Positions 36,351 through 49,545 of a stretch of DNA of 64,000 nucleotides are shown piece after piece (position 1 is the first letter of the stretch; each line of letters starts with the position of its first letter). This stretch comes from Hevea brasiliensis (lineage: Eukaryota; Streptophyta; Magnoliopsida; Malpighiales; Euphorbiaceae), in contig NC_079499.1 in assembly GCF_030052815.1 (NCBI RefSeq), positions 101,962,480 through 102,026,479 on the forward strand, read 5' to 3'. The translations under genes and the position numbers were made by a program. The notes beneath the pieces are model-generated. The model saw only the letters and a list, made by a program, of their open reading frames with translations. It ran no database searches and had not been told where the DNA came from.

Positions 36351-39300
36351 CCGAGATATAGTCCAGCTCCTACTACTGCCGAGGGATCTATTCAGAGTCC
36401 TGCTCCCAGAGGTTCACAGTCTGTTGGCAGAGGAAGAGGTAGAGGTAGAGGCACTACTTCAGGCAGTCAGGGCACAGTTGGTCAGTCAGGACAAGGGAGT
36501 GCTTCAACCAAAATCTACACAATGAGACAGCGAGAAGAGGCTGAGACTTCTGACGTGGTAGCTGGTATATTCTCTATCTCTGATCAAGAAGTATTTGTAT
36601 TGTTTGATCCGAGTTCAACCCATTCATATGTTAGTGCTAGCATAGTCAATTCACTTGCTGTTCCATGTGCGCAAATGGATTTTGAAGTGCTAGTAACTAG
36701 TCCGTTAGGACAAGAGGTCCGGGTCAACAGAATTTATAGAGACTGTCCTTTGGTGATCCAAGGACATGTTTTCCTGTCAGACTTGATTGAAATGCCCTTC
36801 AGAGAGTATGATATCATCTTGGGCATGGATTAGTTAGCCAGGCATCATGCCATGATTGACTGTAGACTGAAGACAATTACTTTTGGTCTCCCTTTGTACG
36901 GTGATGTGGTAATACACGGGGAGAGGCATTTACTACCATCAAACATCATTTCAGCTGCACTAGCCAGAAGAATGATCAGAAAGGGGTGTGAAGCATACTT
37001 AGCACATGTGATAGACACCCAAGTGGGGAGTCCAGCACTAAGGGACATCCCTACTGTATGTGACTTTCTGGATGTGTTTCCTAATGAATTGCCAGGATTA
37101 CCTCCAGAAAGAGAGGTGCAGTTTGAAATTGATGTTATGCCTGGTATGGACCCAATCTCCATAACACCATATAGAATGGCACCAGCAGAATTAAAAGAGT
37201 TAAAAGTACAGTTACAGGAGTTGCTTGACAAGGGCTTTATCCGCCCTAGTGTGTCGCCTTGGGGAGCGCCAGTGTTGTTTGTAAAGAAGAAGGATGGCAC
37301 TATTCGGTTATGCATTGATTATCGGTAGTTGAATAAGGTGACAATAAAGAATAGATATCCATTGCCCCGTATTGATGATTTGTTTGATCAGTTGAGGGGT
37401 GCAGTTGTGTTCTCCAAAATTAACCTAAGATCAGGTTATTATCAGTTGAAAGTACAAGAGCAGAGTATTGCCAAAACTGCCTTCAGAACCCGCTATGGCC
37501 ATTATGAATTCCTAGTCATGCCATTCGGGTTAACTAATGCTCCAGCTGCTTTTATGGATCTAATGAACACTATCTTCAGACCATACCTCGACCAATTTGT
37601 TGTGGTATTCATAGATGATATATTAGTCTATTCGAGGAATGTAGAAGAGCATGATAGACATCTGCGGATTGTACTGCAGACTTTGAGAGAGAAATAGCTA
37701 TATGCTAAATTGTCAAAATGTGAATTTTGGCTAAAGGAGATATCCTTTTTGGGGCACATAGTATCAGCAGAGGGTATTAAGGTAGATCCAAGTAAGATTG
37801 AAGCTGTCCTTAATTGGAGGCCACCCAGAAATGTCATAGAAATTTGTAGTTTTCTGGGTTTAGCTGGATACTACCGTAGATTTGTGAAGGGATTCTCCAT
37901 GTTGGCATCTCCATTGACCAAGCTGCTTAGAAAAGATGTAAAATTTCAGTGGACGGACAAATGCCAGCAGAGTTTTGATGAATTGAAGAGATGTTTGACT
38001 GAAGCTCCAGTCCTGACTTTACCTACTCCGGGTAAAGAATATACGGTATATAGTGATGCTTCTCACAATGGGTTAGGCTGTGTATTGATGCAAGATCGAA
38101 ATTTCATTGCCTATGCATCACGCCAGCTAAAACCGCATGAGAGGAATTATTCAACACATGACTTGGAGCTTGCAGCTATAGTGTTTGCTCTTAAGATCTG
38201 GATACACTATTTGTATGGAGAAAAGTGTTACATCTATACAGATCATAAGAGTTTGAAGTATTTGGGCACTTAGAAAGAGTTGAATTTGAGACAGAGGAGA
38301 TGGTTAGAGTTGATAAAAGACTATGATTGTCTGATAGACTATCAGCCAGGGAAAGCTAATGTTGTGGCTGATGCCTTAAGTCGCAAGACTATGGCAAGTC
38401 TACGGGTTACTCCTTTGTCTTTGGTACATGAGTTAAGATCATTGCATGCCAGCTTAGAGATTAATGATGATGGTCATACAGCAGTTGCATGGCATGTACA
38501 GCCAGTGTTGATTGATCAGATTAGAATGGCTACTCAGAATGATCAGAAGTATCAGAAGCTGTTGGAAGAAGTCCGACAGGGCAAGAAACCAGAATTCTCA
38601 ATCAAAGATGATGGTTTACTGCTACACCAAGGCAGAATGTGTGTTCCTAATGATGTTGATTTGAGGCAGATCATTTTGAAGGAAGCACATGAGTCTCCTT
38701 TTGCCATGCACCCTGGTGGCACAAAAATGTATAGAGGGCTAAAGGAGCATTACTGGTGGATGGGTATGAAAAGAGATGTGGCAGAGTTTGTATCCAAATG
38801 CCTAACTTGTCAGCAAGTAAAGGCAGAGCATCAAGTACCCACTGGGTTGTTACATCCACTACCGATGCAGTGGAAATGGGAGAGAATAACGATGGATTTT
38901 GTGATGGGACTTCCGAGGACACAGAAAAGTCATGGTGCAGTTTGGGTCATTGTTGACAGACTAACTAAATCTGCTCATTTTCTGCCAGTTCGGATGGACT
39001 ACAGTTTAGAAAGATTGGCCAAGTTATACATCAATGAGATTGTGAGACTGCATGGAGTGCCAGTATCCATCGTGTCAGATAGAGATCCTAGGTTCACTTC
39101 TAGATTCTGGGGTAGTCTTCAGAGAGCCCTAGGAACTAGATTGAACTTCAGTACTGCATTCCACCCACAGACAGATGGCCAGTCTGAGAGGGTAATTCAG
39201 ATCTTGGAGGACATGCTACGGGCTTGTGTGATTGAGTTTGAGGGTAGTTGGGATACACACTTGCCTTTGATTGAGTTTGCTTACAACAACAGCTACCAAT

Positions 39301-39935
39301 CAAGCATTGGGATGCCTCCATATGAAGCTTTGTATGGCAGGAAATGTAGAACCCCGTTGTGTTGGGATGACGTGGGTGAAAGAAAGATGATTGGACCTGA
39401 AATCATTCAGCAAACTGAAGAGAAAATCAGGGTGATTAGAGGTCGACTTAAGACTGCATCAGACCATCAGAAGTCCTACATTGATTTGAAAAGAAGGGAT
39501 ATTTAGTATGTAGTGGGTGAGAAAGTTTTCCTCAAGGTTTCTCCTTGGAAGAGAATTATGAGATTCGGTAGAAAGGGGAAACTGATTCCTCGTTTCATTG
39601 GGCCATATGAGGTTCTGGAAAGAGTGGGTCCTTTGGCATATCTGTTGGCACTACCTCCAGAGTTGGAAAAGATACATAATGTCTTCCATGTGTCTATGTT
39701 GAGGAGGTATCGATCAGACCCATCTCATGTACTACCAGTAGAGGAAATTTAAGTAAATCCAGACCTCACGTATGAAGAAGAACCCATAGAGATTCTGGCT
39801 TATGAGGTGAAGCAGATACGAAACAAGCAGATACTGTTGGTAAAAGTGCTGTGGAACCATCATTCGGGCCAGGAGGCTACTTGGGAACGAGAGGAGGACA
39901 TGAGGAGACAGCACCCACAGCTGTTCAGAGATTGA
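36351..39935 (+). pseudogene. T1 Pol: protease, RT, RNase H, integrase, chromodomain
   Basis: From the gag knuckle to the final TGA at 39933-39935 one frame runs without indels but with six internal stops: TAG at 36831, 37326, 37695, 38271 and 39504, and TAA at 39750. The protease has FDPSSTHSYVS, with Ser where the D-S/T-G triad has Gly. RT runs about 37050-37700, with FIDD at 37608-37619. RNase H follows with SDAS, LELAA and TDHKS. Integrase has the H2C2 finger (HPGG, then CLTCQQ) and the DDE residues in TMDF, SDRDPRF and [11 protein letters not shown] chromodomain (VKVLWNHH, EATWEREEDM) ends the protein at 39760-39925. The domains are nearly complete, but the protein cannot be made in full. 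Confidence 0.93.
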
Positions 39936-39968
39936 TACCAGGTAAAATTTTGAGACGAAATTTATTTT

Positions 39969-39982
39969 AAGGGGGGGAGAAT
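39969..39982 (+). promoter_or_regulatory. T1 polypurine tract
   Basis: AAGGGGGGGAGA directly before the 3' LTR; it primes plus-strand DNA synthesis in this class. Confidence 0.9.
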
Positions 39983-42900
39983 TGTAACACCCCGTTTGCA
40001 TAGCCTGGGAGATTTCACTGTTCCGGTGACCGGTGTCGGTCCGGATAATTAAGAGGATTAGAACCACACTTAAGACAGTTAGAGAAGCCATAAACACAAA
40101 TAATTAGTAATGTTCAATTAGTTAAGTATAAACAAGAAAAACAAAACATAAGAAGTTAAACGAGCTGAGAGTCACAGCGATGGGTGACCTCCTCGAACAT
40201 CACAAGTCGTTTTAAACTCAAATTTCGAACCGTAAAAAGTGACGCTGCGGTCCTTAGGACCCTTATGGACACAGTGGAAAAGAGAAAATCACGAAAAGAA
40301 CTGTTAAGTCAGTCAAATAATTAGGTCAGGGAACCGAAAGAAATATGGAATTATTTGCAAACCGGGATGAACCGGCGAGGGGCAATTTGGTCAATTGACC
40401 CCGAGAGCTGACTCCTGACCTAATTGTTAAATAAAATCGGAGAAAAGAAAATTTTCGAATAGAGAATTAAATTAAAGAACTAATAGAAAAAAATAAAGGA
40501 AAAAGAAAAGGAAATGAAATATGACTTATAACATCATCTAAATGACACATACATGATGTCAAGAATATAATTTATTTTATTAAAGTTGACTAAGTCAAAA
40601 TTTAAAATAATTAGATTTAAAAACAAATAAAAAAGAAATTGTTGGGTTGTCTTCTTCATTTGGCCGAAATCCTCTCTCTCTTTTCCCTCTCTCTTATTTC
40701 ATTTTCCACCATTGATAAGCCTCACCAAGCTTTTGAAACCCTAAACTAAACATGCTTCCCCTAAAATTCTCCACCTAAACTTCATTCTTGCATCTTGAAG
40801 AGTATAGAAAGGAAGAATAGAGGAAAGAAAAAGTGTGAAGTTGGAACAAAAAGTGAAGATCAAAGGCTTCACCTAAGGTTGGTATTCTAACCTTCAATTT
40901 CTATTTTAAGTGCATGCTTGTTACTTAAATGAGCTTAGAATTCATTAAATGAAATGAAAGTATGGGGGAAGGACTATTATTGAATTTTCGGCCAGCTTAA
41001 AGGGAATATGAATTGCATGAATTTAATGGGTTTGAATGAGTTTAGAAACCTTACTTAGTTGAATGATTAGCAATAAAATCATTAAATGTAGTTAAATGAA
41101 TGAGATGAATGAGTTAGGGTTTGAATGTTAGGGTTTGTGAACCAAATTTTGGAAAAATGCATAATTGATATCTTTGACCAATTGTGACATGAAAAATGGT
41201 CAATAATGACCAAAAGAGATGTGTGGAAATTGTGAGAATGGAAGTTAAATTCGTAGGGCAAATGGTCATGTTGCTGGCAGCATGACCAAACCAACTTTGA
41301 AGGACCAAAACGGAAATTTTACAAGTCCAATTGATATGCCACCAATTGGGGATGAAAATAGACATAAAATAGCACAATTTTCATTGAGGAACCATGGCCA
41401 AAAACTGACCAAAACTTAGTAAACCAATTGACCAAAGTGAAATGAGAGCAGGCTGCCACTGCACAAACTGACCAAATGAACAGTAATTGTTCATTTGGTC
41501 ATAACTCGAGCTAGGAAGGCCAAAATGACCTGAAATTTTACCAGTAATTAGATAAGATATAGATCTAAAACTTTCATGAAGAAGACCAACCCAAATTATG
41601 CCATTAACCTAATCAAATGATTGAGCAAAGTTGAGTTACTGAACCTGCAAAACTGCAGATTTCCATTTGAACAGTAAAGTTCTAATGGCTATAACTCTCT
41701 CTAGAAAACTCTGATTTAGGCGATTGTTGAACCGATGAAAACCTAAGACGTAGTAGAACATTTCGTATGAAGGAAATTAGACCAAATTATGGACTTAACT
41801 TGATCAAATTATTGAATGAAGTTGGATAAAAAATCTGCCAGAACCTAAATTGCAGCATGAACAGTGCACGTGAACAGTAATTGTATTTTGGCTATAACTT
41901 GAGCTACAAAACTCCAATTGGGGTGATCCAAAAATGAGAATACACTTAAGACAATAAGGAACATTTTCTATGAAGGAAGTGTTTCCAAATTCCAACAGTA
42001 AAAGGGTCAATAGAACAGTGCAACTTAGAGCACCAAAACTGAAAACTTGACAATTTGGCCAAAAGGATTTAAGCTTTGAGAAAATGACCAAAACCAACAA
42101 ATTTAATGACCAAAATGTGGTATGTGGGTGAAGTTGGAGTTCCCATACCTATTAAGCCTTAGAAAGTCAACTATTTGACTTGAATAGTGTAGTGAATAGT
42201 AACCCGAAACACAAAAATTTCGAGAATGTCGAATTTAACACGTTAGAACTAGGTAAATGTGAAGCTAAATTTATTTTGGATTTGTGTTAAGTTCTGGTAC
42301 TGAAGCATTGTAAAATTGTGTGTTTCAGTTGAAAAGAATATCGGGAAGGAACCTGAGGAACCGAGTCGAGGCTAAGGGACGACTCGCTTGAGGTTTGTGC
42401 ACAACACTACTATGCCTTAAAATTTATTGATAAAGTGAATGAAATATGCATTTTTACTCTTGCTTTGAAATTGTGAAAGTTATTGTGATCTTGTTCAGGA
42501 TGTTTGATTTAAATTGTGAAAGTTATTGTGTATATTTAAAATGGCAATGTTTAGCAAATTGTTAAGATAAGTTTTGAAACCACAGTGTCATGACCATATA
42601 TTTGAACACCTCACTAGCACGACTAGTGGGGGTAATTAGTTTTGAATTTTGATTCCTTCTCTGGAGAAGTGTTGAGGTGTGCCAGTAGAAGAGGATGTGA
42701 ATGAATATCTATATATTTGAGCTAGCTAGCCTTGTGATGTGATTTCTCTTTAGCCTCTGGCTATTGAGATTCTATTTGTTTCAAATGGCATGATCTAACT
42801 GTGGGTTTTATGAAATGTGTTTTGATACTTCGAAATGAACGTGGTTTGCATTAAAATCTCATAATTCATGTTTTGTGTTTAATGCTCATGTTTAGTCAAA

Positions 42901-43705
42901 TTTTTGAATAAATGTGATTTTATTTTTGCATAAAAATTATTTTAGTATGTTGTGCACCACTGAGTCCTAGTACTCAGCGATAGCTTTATTCTTTGTCAGA
43001 ATCTGAGAGACTAGAGGAAGCAGATGAAATGCTAAAGATTGAGGATCATTCAGCCTAAAGTCTTCGGGTATAATTTATACCCTAATTGTAAATATTTCTT
43101 TTGATGTATATATTGCACATAAATGTATGGACATGTAAAAAATGGGTATTGAGTAGTTGTATAAAATTTGTGTAAAGTTGTAATATATATTGTAGTTTGA
43201 AATTCTCTTAATGTAAATTTTGTAATGATCTATTCAAATTGTTTTGTTTCTAATGAAATAGGAATGTAACTATTTTATTTAATTGAATGAAATGGATTGT
43301 TAGTATTTTGATGATCATTGGATACTGGATTTGAAATTGAAAGTTGATAAATGTGTTGAGAAATTGTTGAGATTGAGTTTGAAATTGAAGCAGTTGTTGA
43401 GAAAATTTTTAGAAGTGCTTTTTACAGGTATTTGAAGAACTGTTTTCTCAAAATACAGAGGGAAATCTATCAAAATTTTTATAAAATTTGCGGAAAAATA
43501 AAATGGGCTAAAATTTCCAACTACCTTTCAACTTAATTACATGTTTAAAATACTTATTAGAAATACTCACCACTTATCAAAAATAAGAAAATTGTTTTAA
43601 AATCCCTTGTAGGGTACTTAATGAGTTATCGGTAGGTGAAGCTCGGTAGTTCATTAGGTATTCTACGGGATCATGTTATGCCTTACAGAGGGGTAAGGTG
43701 TGACA
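39983..43705 (+). repeat. T1 3' LTR
   Basis: 3,723 bp, colinear with 31398-35130. Differences noticed are mostly single-base changes, with a local cluster near 41860 (matching 33280). Confidence 0.95.
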
Positions 43706-43710
43706 ACCCC
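43706..43710. repeat. Target-site duplication of T1, right copy
   Basis: ACCCC, identical to 31393-31397. After it the T2 LTR resumes. Confidence 0.9.
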
Positions 43711-44117
43711 AATACACAAGACAATCTCACTCAAACACTTATTCACTAAAGGACCACCTCATGAACTCGTGTTCCTGGGCAACCCAAGATAAGTGAAATA
43801 TCAAACATTCCTTTATTTTGCATAAAGTATTAACATCATCACTATCCCAATCCCCTAATTACCCTTTTGATTTATAAAAAAGCATAACATTAAATCTGTT
43901 TACCCTCGTTAAGGGATGAGACGGGGTGCCTAACACCTTCCTCGCCCGTATGCGGACCCCGAATCTAGAATCTCTGTTTTCGAAGTGGTTTCCTTTTGAT
44001 CTGTTTTCACAAATGGTTTTCTTTAATTTCCCTCAAAATTAAAGTGGCGACTCCTCACTTTTCCCACTTTAGTGAAGAGCTTTGGTCCAGGCAACCTTAA
44101 AATACCATGCGACAGCT

Positions 44118-44135
44118 TGGCGACTCCGCTGGGGA
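44118..44135 (+). promoter_or_regulatory. T2 primer-binding site (tRNA-Arg type)
   Basis: TGGCGACTCCGCTGGGGA, three bases after the LTR end. This is the motif reported for Ogre elements, which are primed by tRNA-Arg. Confidence 0.8.
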
Positions 44136-44993
44136 GTTTTGGTTTTTACCATCATTTAGAGGTCCAAGAATAAATTTAGTTTTATGTTCTTATAAATTGA
44201 AATCGTAATAAGGGGGGGGGGGGGGGTTTCAATTCGCAAAATTCGAAAATCTAGATATATCAGTTTGTTATTATTCTAACCATTTTTGCTTGTCTTATTT
44301 CACACAGCAACTATTGTCAAAACAAAAATGCAAAAAGAAACTCCCCCACGAAGGGAAGAGGTAAATATGTCCCTTCACACATTGAGTACTTACACAATGT
44401 CCTCACACACCTCAGCCATATACCCAGGCTTTCATAGCCTTTAGGAAAGTAAGAAGGAGTAATGTAGCGGTACCCGTGGGTTTTACCCCGTTAGTATCCA
44501 TGAAAGCTTTTGCTCAGATTGAAACTCGTTCCATCTACTGTGATACCCGTGGAATTCTCCCGTTAGTATCATGGTGATGGAATGAGGCTCTACTGTTTGC
44601 AATAGGGGCAATTTGGGAACCTGTGGCTTTTAGAAAATTAGACCTTGAGCTAAACTATCACAGTAGCTGGAAGCCGTAGCAAACTACCTCATAAGATAGA
44701 ACTATTCAATTAGATAGCACTTACCCAGTACTAGGTTTTCCCTATTTTAGGACAAAAGGGACATACTTGTTCTCACCCTACTCAGTTTTTGTTTTCTTAT
44801 GTTTTTTTATTTTTGAGGATAATTTTGGATCATACTGTTAGGAGGATCTACACATTTTCCTACTTTAACAAATGTGTGGGTATCACCCTGCCAACAGTAT
44901 AATTCAAAATTACCTGAATTTGTCCTGCTAACAAGTTTTCTCCACAGGCATCACAGAATTAGGGTCTGTGAAAGAATAAACGTCAATTTTAAC
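44136..44993 (+). other. T2 leader between primer site and ORF1
   Basis: Non-coding; it holds a run of 15 G at 44212-44226 and acceptor-like TTTCACACAG (44298-44307) and TTCTCCACAG (44938-44947). The words GTGGGTTTTACCCCGTTAGT and GTGGAATTCTCCCGTTAGT near 44477 and 44550 form an imperfect repeat. Confidence 0.65.
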
Positions 44994-46910
44994 ATGGTAT
45001 CTTCGAGTTAGTCAAAAGAAGAAGTTCCTAGACCAGAACAGAACGCTAAATCATGGTTCGGACCGCCTCATAGCTCAGTGTCCCCACGAAGTGATGTCAC
45101 CAGGGGAGATGCTAGCCGATTACCTCCACTAGACCCAAGCAAGGTCGAAGTCAGAATGACCGGTCTCGAGGGTCTATCTAGTAGTTGGAAGTTGCTTCCC
45201 GATCACGTCAAGGCAAAGTTCGAGGAAAAATATGGGAGGATTGCGACCTTAATACGGATCAAAGTTCAAATTCTGGCGCTAAAGGCCATGCTGTCAATTT
45301 GGAATCCTAAGTATGGGGTGTTCTCCTTCAACGACATCGATACGACCCCTACTATGGAAGAATATCAGGCGCTGCTAGAAATTCCTTATGCTGCACAAAA
45401 TCGGATATACCTACACCTCGAGCATAGGTAGACTTGGAAACGATTCGTGCATATGTTGGGAATTCCCCCAGAGGAAGCAAAGGCAAGAGAAATCATCAAA
45501 GGGAACACACATGGATGGTATTGGATCTACCTCAAGAAGTGGTTGGACCTGCACATCTAGGGTGAACAATGGGAGCAAGCTTCATTGGCACTAGCTTTGG
45601 GGATCTATGGCCTGATCTTATTCCTTAGGCCTTTGGGAATTATAACCTGCAGTGTCACGGAGATGTTTTGGGCCGTAGAAAAATAGAAGGTCAACCTAAT
45701 ATCGGCAATCCTTGCAGAGACTCTATTGACTCTTACTTATTATCGACAACAAGGCAGGGGATCTATTAAATGCTGTTCTCAATTGTTGCACCTCTGGATC
45801 ATCAGTCACATGTGTCCTATGGAGATAAAGAGGTTAACTTGGTACCTTGACCAGCCTCTTATTAAGAAAATGGCCAGATTAGTAATCAGTCCAAAGGATG
45901 AGCTCCAGTGGCAAGAGCGGATTCTAAGCTTCAACAGCCACAATTACTGCTGGAGGAAATTGTGGACTTCGGGTCAACCTATTTTGTTCAGCACGGGGAG
46001 TAATTATTCAGTATCTCTAATCAGAGTGACCGGATACACGAGTTACTTCCCAGCATTGGTAATGAGGCAGTTCGGCTCAACCCAGTCCACACTTAGTATT
46101 GAAGAACACCATCAAGGTCATTTCTATCATGAGCTAGGTAGCGAGGAGGAATTGAAAGTAGTCCGCAAATCCTAGGAGAACATCACTATGATGGAAAGAT
46201 CGCCTAAAGGTCTGGGTGCCACGGAAGATTATCTTAAATGGAGGGCTTACAGGGATCAAGGACACCCAACTGCCGAGCCAATAGAACTTGAAGCTAGCAT
46301 CCCTCATTGGAACATCCTTTCAGAAGAAGCTAATGCTCGTTTGGTCAGCTCTCTATAAAAATCAGATATCGAGAACCAGCAATTACAAGAACGGATAAGG
46401 CAGTTGGAGGATCAATAGCAAATCCTCAAAAGAGAGGTGAAAAGGCTCAGGGAAGAGGCAATGATCGAAAAATCAGAGTTTGAGAATCAAGAAACGCAGT
46501 GGGAAAGGGAAAAGATCTCCCTCCAAGCTGCAATAAAAGAGGCAGGAGTTCAGAATGGCAAGCTGCAAGAGAAAGTGGAATACCAGGAGATACTCATGAA
46601 AGAGTATAAACAAGAAGGAAAAAAGAAGAAGTTTGAACTGAAAGAGCAAGCACAGCTTATCAATGATATTTTGAAGGAGTGTGCTAAAGAAAGAAAGGAA
46701 AAAGAAAGACAAGCTACTCTCCATCAAGAGCTGAGAGAAAATGTTGACCAGTTGGAGATAATAATAGCACAAGGCAAACAGGAGCTTTTGCCAGAATCTG
46801 CATATGCCTTGAAAACATTCAACCCCGCTAGACAAGAAGAAAGACTCTATGAGTATCTCAAAAGATGTTATTGCATTATAAAAAGTCTCCCTGAGCCTAA
46901 GCCAATGTAA
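44994..46910 (+). pseudogene. T2 ORF1, extra ORF upstream of gag (DUF7745-like)
   Basis: From ATG 44994 to TAA 46908 a single frame of 638 codons is kept without indels, but seven internal stops occur: TAG at 45009, 45429, 45558, 45684, 46173 and 46416, and TAA at 46356. The N-terminal half (SIWNPKYGVFSFNDIDTTPT, then EEYQALLEIP) resembles the DUF7745-type domain found in extra proteins of plant Tat elements. The C-terminal third (46360-46830) is a strongly charged coiled coil. The role of this protein in the life cycle is unknown. Its position between primer site and gag is the Ogre hallmark. I chose 44994 as the first in-frame Met after the leader. Confidence 0.78.
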
Positions 46911-47237
46911 AGAATGCTATGTATGAACTATTTGATTAATAAAATCACTTTGGGCCATTGTTTAGTGAAATTGTGAATGAATAGTATGACTCCCGTAGGA
47001 ACTATCCTCGCTAGGGTTATGCGAAAAGATGAATGCTCCATATGGACAAGTATCATAGACACGCATTCGATCCGGTCATTCACCGTCAGACTATCGAGCG
47101 ATGCCATGATAAAATTGATGCAATTATTCTTCTGCAGATCCCATTCCTAGCTTTCAGATGCCACCGTATCCTTTGTTCAAATTAGGACCTTTAATTTTTA
47201 ACAAAATTTGAAATTCATTTAATGATTTTTCACACAG
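46911..47237 (+). other. Spacer between T2 ORF1 and gag
   Basis: No open frame was seen. It ends in a pyrimidine-rich TTTTTCACACAG (AG at 47236-47237) right where the gag frame becomes open, so it may be the 3' part of an intron. A matching donor could not be assigned. Confidence 0.45.
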
Positions 47238-49545
47238 AAAATCAACATTGCTTCAAGCAAAGCAAGCCTGACTGAACAAGCAGTTCGACCAAGACGAGTG
47301 TACTTAACAAGATCACGAACGAAAAAACTAATGGAATATCAGGAACAAGTCCAGAACCTACAGGGACAAGTTTCCGAATTAAGAGATCAAGTCTCAGAGC
47401 TCATGAAACTGATGAGGGATATTTCCCAAAATAAACCTGCATCAGAACCAAACTTGCCACTACCTCTCCCACCCCCTACGACGGTTGATTCTCACCAAGC
47501 TTCAACCTCTTTTACTTTTCAACTACCTATTCCGGATTCGACAATCACTGTCAATCCGACCCCCCTAAATAATGACCTACCTTTCCCTTACTACCTGGCT
47601 GTTTCAAATGCCGAGCCACACCTCTCAATCCTTATCCCTCCAATTCACCCTGCCCCCTATTTCCCAACTGGGGTAATAACTCATCCAGCAGGAGAGAGCA
47701 GAGCCAGAGAGAATGAAAAAATTTCTGCCCTTGAAGAAAGATTAAGGGCAATAGAGGGCCTGAACATGTATGGTTCAGTTGATGTGTTATCACTAAGATT
47801 GGTACCGGATGTGGTGGTGCCACCCAAATTCAAGGTCCCGGACTTAGACAAATACACCAGGAACTCAGACCCTCGCATTCACCTGGCTACTTACATTGCC
47901 AAGATGTCCGCCCTGATGGAAGATGATAAACTCTTGGTCCATTTCTTCCATGAAAGTCTCTCCGGGGTAGCACTGAGATGGTGCATTCAGTTAGACAGGA
48001 GCAAACTGCGCTCCTGGAAAGATTTGGCCGACGCCTTTCTGAAACAGTAAAAATTCAACTGTGATGTCGCCCCCACAAAGAGAGACCTCCAAAATATAGT
48101 ATAGAGAGAAAGGGAAAGCTTCAAGGAGTATGCCCAGAGGTGGAGAGAGAAAGCGGCAGAGGTGTATCCTCCAGTTACTGACAATGAACTCTACTCTTTG
48201 TTCATTGAGACATTGAAGGCTCCGTATTTCAATCTGATGATCGAAAACACCTCCAACAGCTTCTCAGACATCATTCAAGCTGGCAAGAGGATTGAAGCTA
48301 ACCTCAGGTTAGGACAATTGCAGGAGTTGACTGAGAATCCTGCAAAGAAGATTGCCAGTTTTGGCAAAAAGAAAGAAAGTGATGTGCACTCCATCACTCG
48401 ACAAACCCAATCTTCATTCCCTCAGAATAATTTTCGGCCATATCCTCCTGCTCATGGCTCGACAATTGCAAATATTCCATCCCCTTTTCCAAATTATCCT
48501 CATCCACGCTCACAGTATCCACCACAAACAGCTTACCAACCCTGACCACCTCTTCAACCTATTCAATCAAGACCACCCCCAAAATAATCCTAGACCACAG
48601 AGAAATCCTAATCCACCTCTTCCCCTCCCACTCAGTGAAATGTACTGATACCTCCTCAGTATAAATCAAATAGTGCCGATCCCCCTTGATCCATTTCAGC
48701 CACCATACCCCAGGTGGTATGATGCCAGTGCCTAATGCGAGTATCATGGAGGGGCACTCAGGCACTCAACTAACAACTATAGAGCCCTTAGGGGATGGGT
48801 ACAGGCCCTGATTAGAAATGGGTGGTTGAAGATTGAAGGGAATGGCTCTCTTCCCAATGTCACGTTAAACCCATTACCTAATCATGGTGCAGGCAATGGT
48901 GTGAACATGATAGAATCCGGGGATGAAAAGTCAACTACAGAAATAGATCGATTGATTCCTCACTTTGAGGAAATTTTTGTTATGGCAGTAAGGGAAGGCT
49001 ACCTTTTCCCTCAAACATTAGGATCAGAAGGGAATACGAGATGTCCCTACCATGGAGGAGCAGTTGATCATGAGCTGCGAGATTGTGAGGGATTTTGGCA
49101 AGAGGCCCAGAACTTGTTGTCCCTCAAAATTTTAAGATGTCAAAAAAAGTCGAAGGCGGAGGGTGAAGTGAACACAGCCAGATTTGGCCAGAATGCTTCC
49201 ACCCCCAATCCCGGATTAACCTTTTTTGCTCCCAATTCACCAACACTACCACCACCAGTAATAGTCATCCGAACCCTGCCTCAGCTCCCAGTCACAAACA
49301 CTCATGCTGTGCCTTGGAACTACAATTTCCAAGTCTTCACTCAAGAAGCATCCAGCAGTACATTAGCTCCTACCCTTACCTATACTCCACCCTTGACACC
49401 TTCTAAGTCGTGCTTCGCCCCCCACGAGCACTTCAGAATGACTTATACCGGACCCTCCGGTAATGCTACTCCCCAATCAAACCCCAAACCTGTCACTACC
49501 AGCAACTCCTCCCCACCTGAGCAAGAGGTAGAATTTATAACCTGA
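47238..49545 (+). pseudogene. T2 Gag, broken
   Basis: The N-terminus has a short coiled coil (MEYQEQVQNLQGQVSELRDQ) and a Pro-rich linker. The gag core spans about 47820-48250 (FKVPDLDKYTRNSDPRIHLA, then LRWCIQLDRS). Cys/His patches follow (CEYHGGA near 48742 and CPYHGGAVDHELRDC near 49041). Stops at 48048 (TAA), 48102 (TAG) and 48543 (TGA), and a frame change between 48550 and 48830, break it. The 47298 position is GTG, so the true start lies upstream or comes from splicing. Confidence 0.82.

Larger units (their letters stand above)
31398..43705 (+). mobile_element. Complete Ty3/gypsy chromovirus (Tekay/Del-like), T1
   Basis: It is 12.3 kb with two LTRs (3,733 and 3,723 bp), a tRNA-Met-type primer site, gag, protease, RT, RNase H, integrase with a C-terminal chromodomain, and a polypurine tract. 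It is bounded by a perfect ACCCC duplication. The chromodomain and long LTRs place it with the Tekay/Del chromoviruses. The LTRs differ at roughly 1-2% of positions in the stretches I compared. It is inserted in the 5' LTR of T2, and the reading frames carry several stops, so this copy cannot make its own proteins. Confidence 0.95.
26041..44114 (+). repeat. 5' LTR of T2, split by T1
   Basis: LTR sequence is 26041-31397 and 43711-44114, about 5.76 kb once T1 is removed. It starts TGTCGACACC and ends ATGCGACA, three bases before the primer site. The first part matches the 3' LTR at 61272-64000, except for 2.27 kb missing from the latter. It contains an antisense gene-like unit, a plus-strand TATA at 30189-30196 and a splice donor at 30630. 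Its last 400 bp carry the GGGGTGCCTAACACCTTCC segment common near the end of such LTRs. Confidence 0.88.

Noticed and set aside
36845..37315. Minus-strand frame of 156 codons opposite T1 pol
   Set aside because: It is a shadow of the protease/RT coding region.
46907..47237. Intron joining ORF1 directly to gag
   Set aside because: GTAAAG at 46907 joined to the AG at 47237 puts the gag codons out of frame, so a fusion by this pair is not supported.
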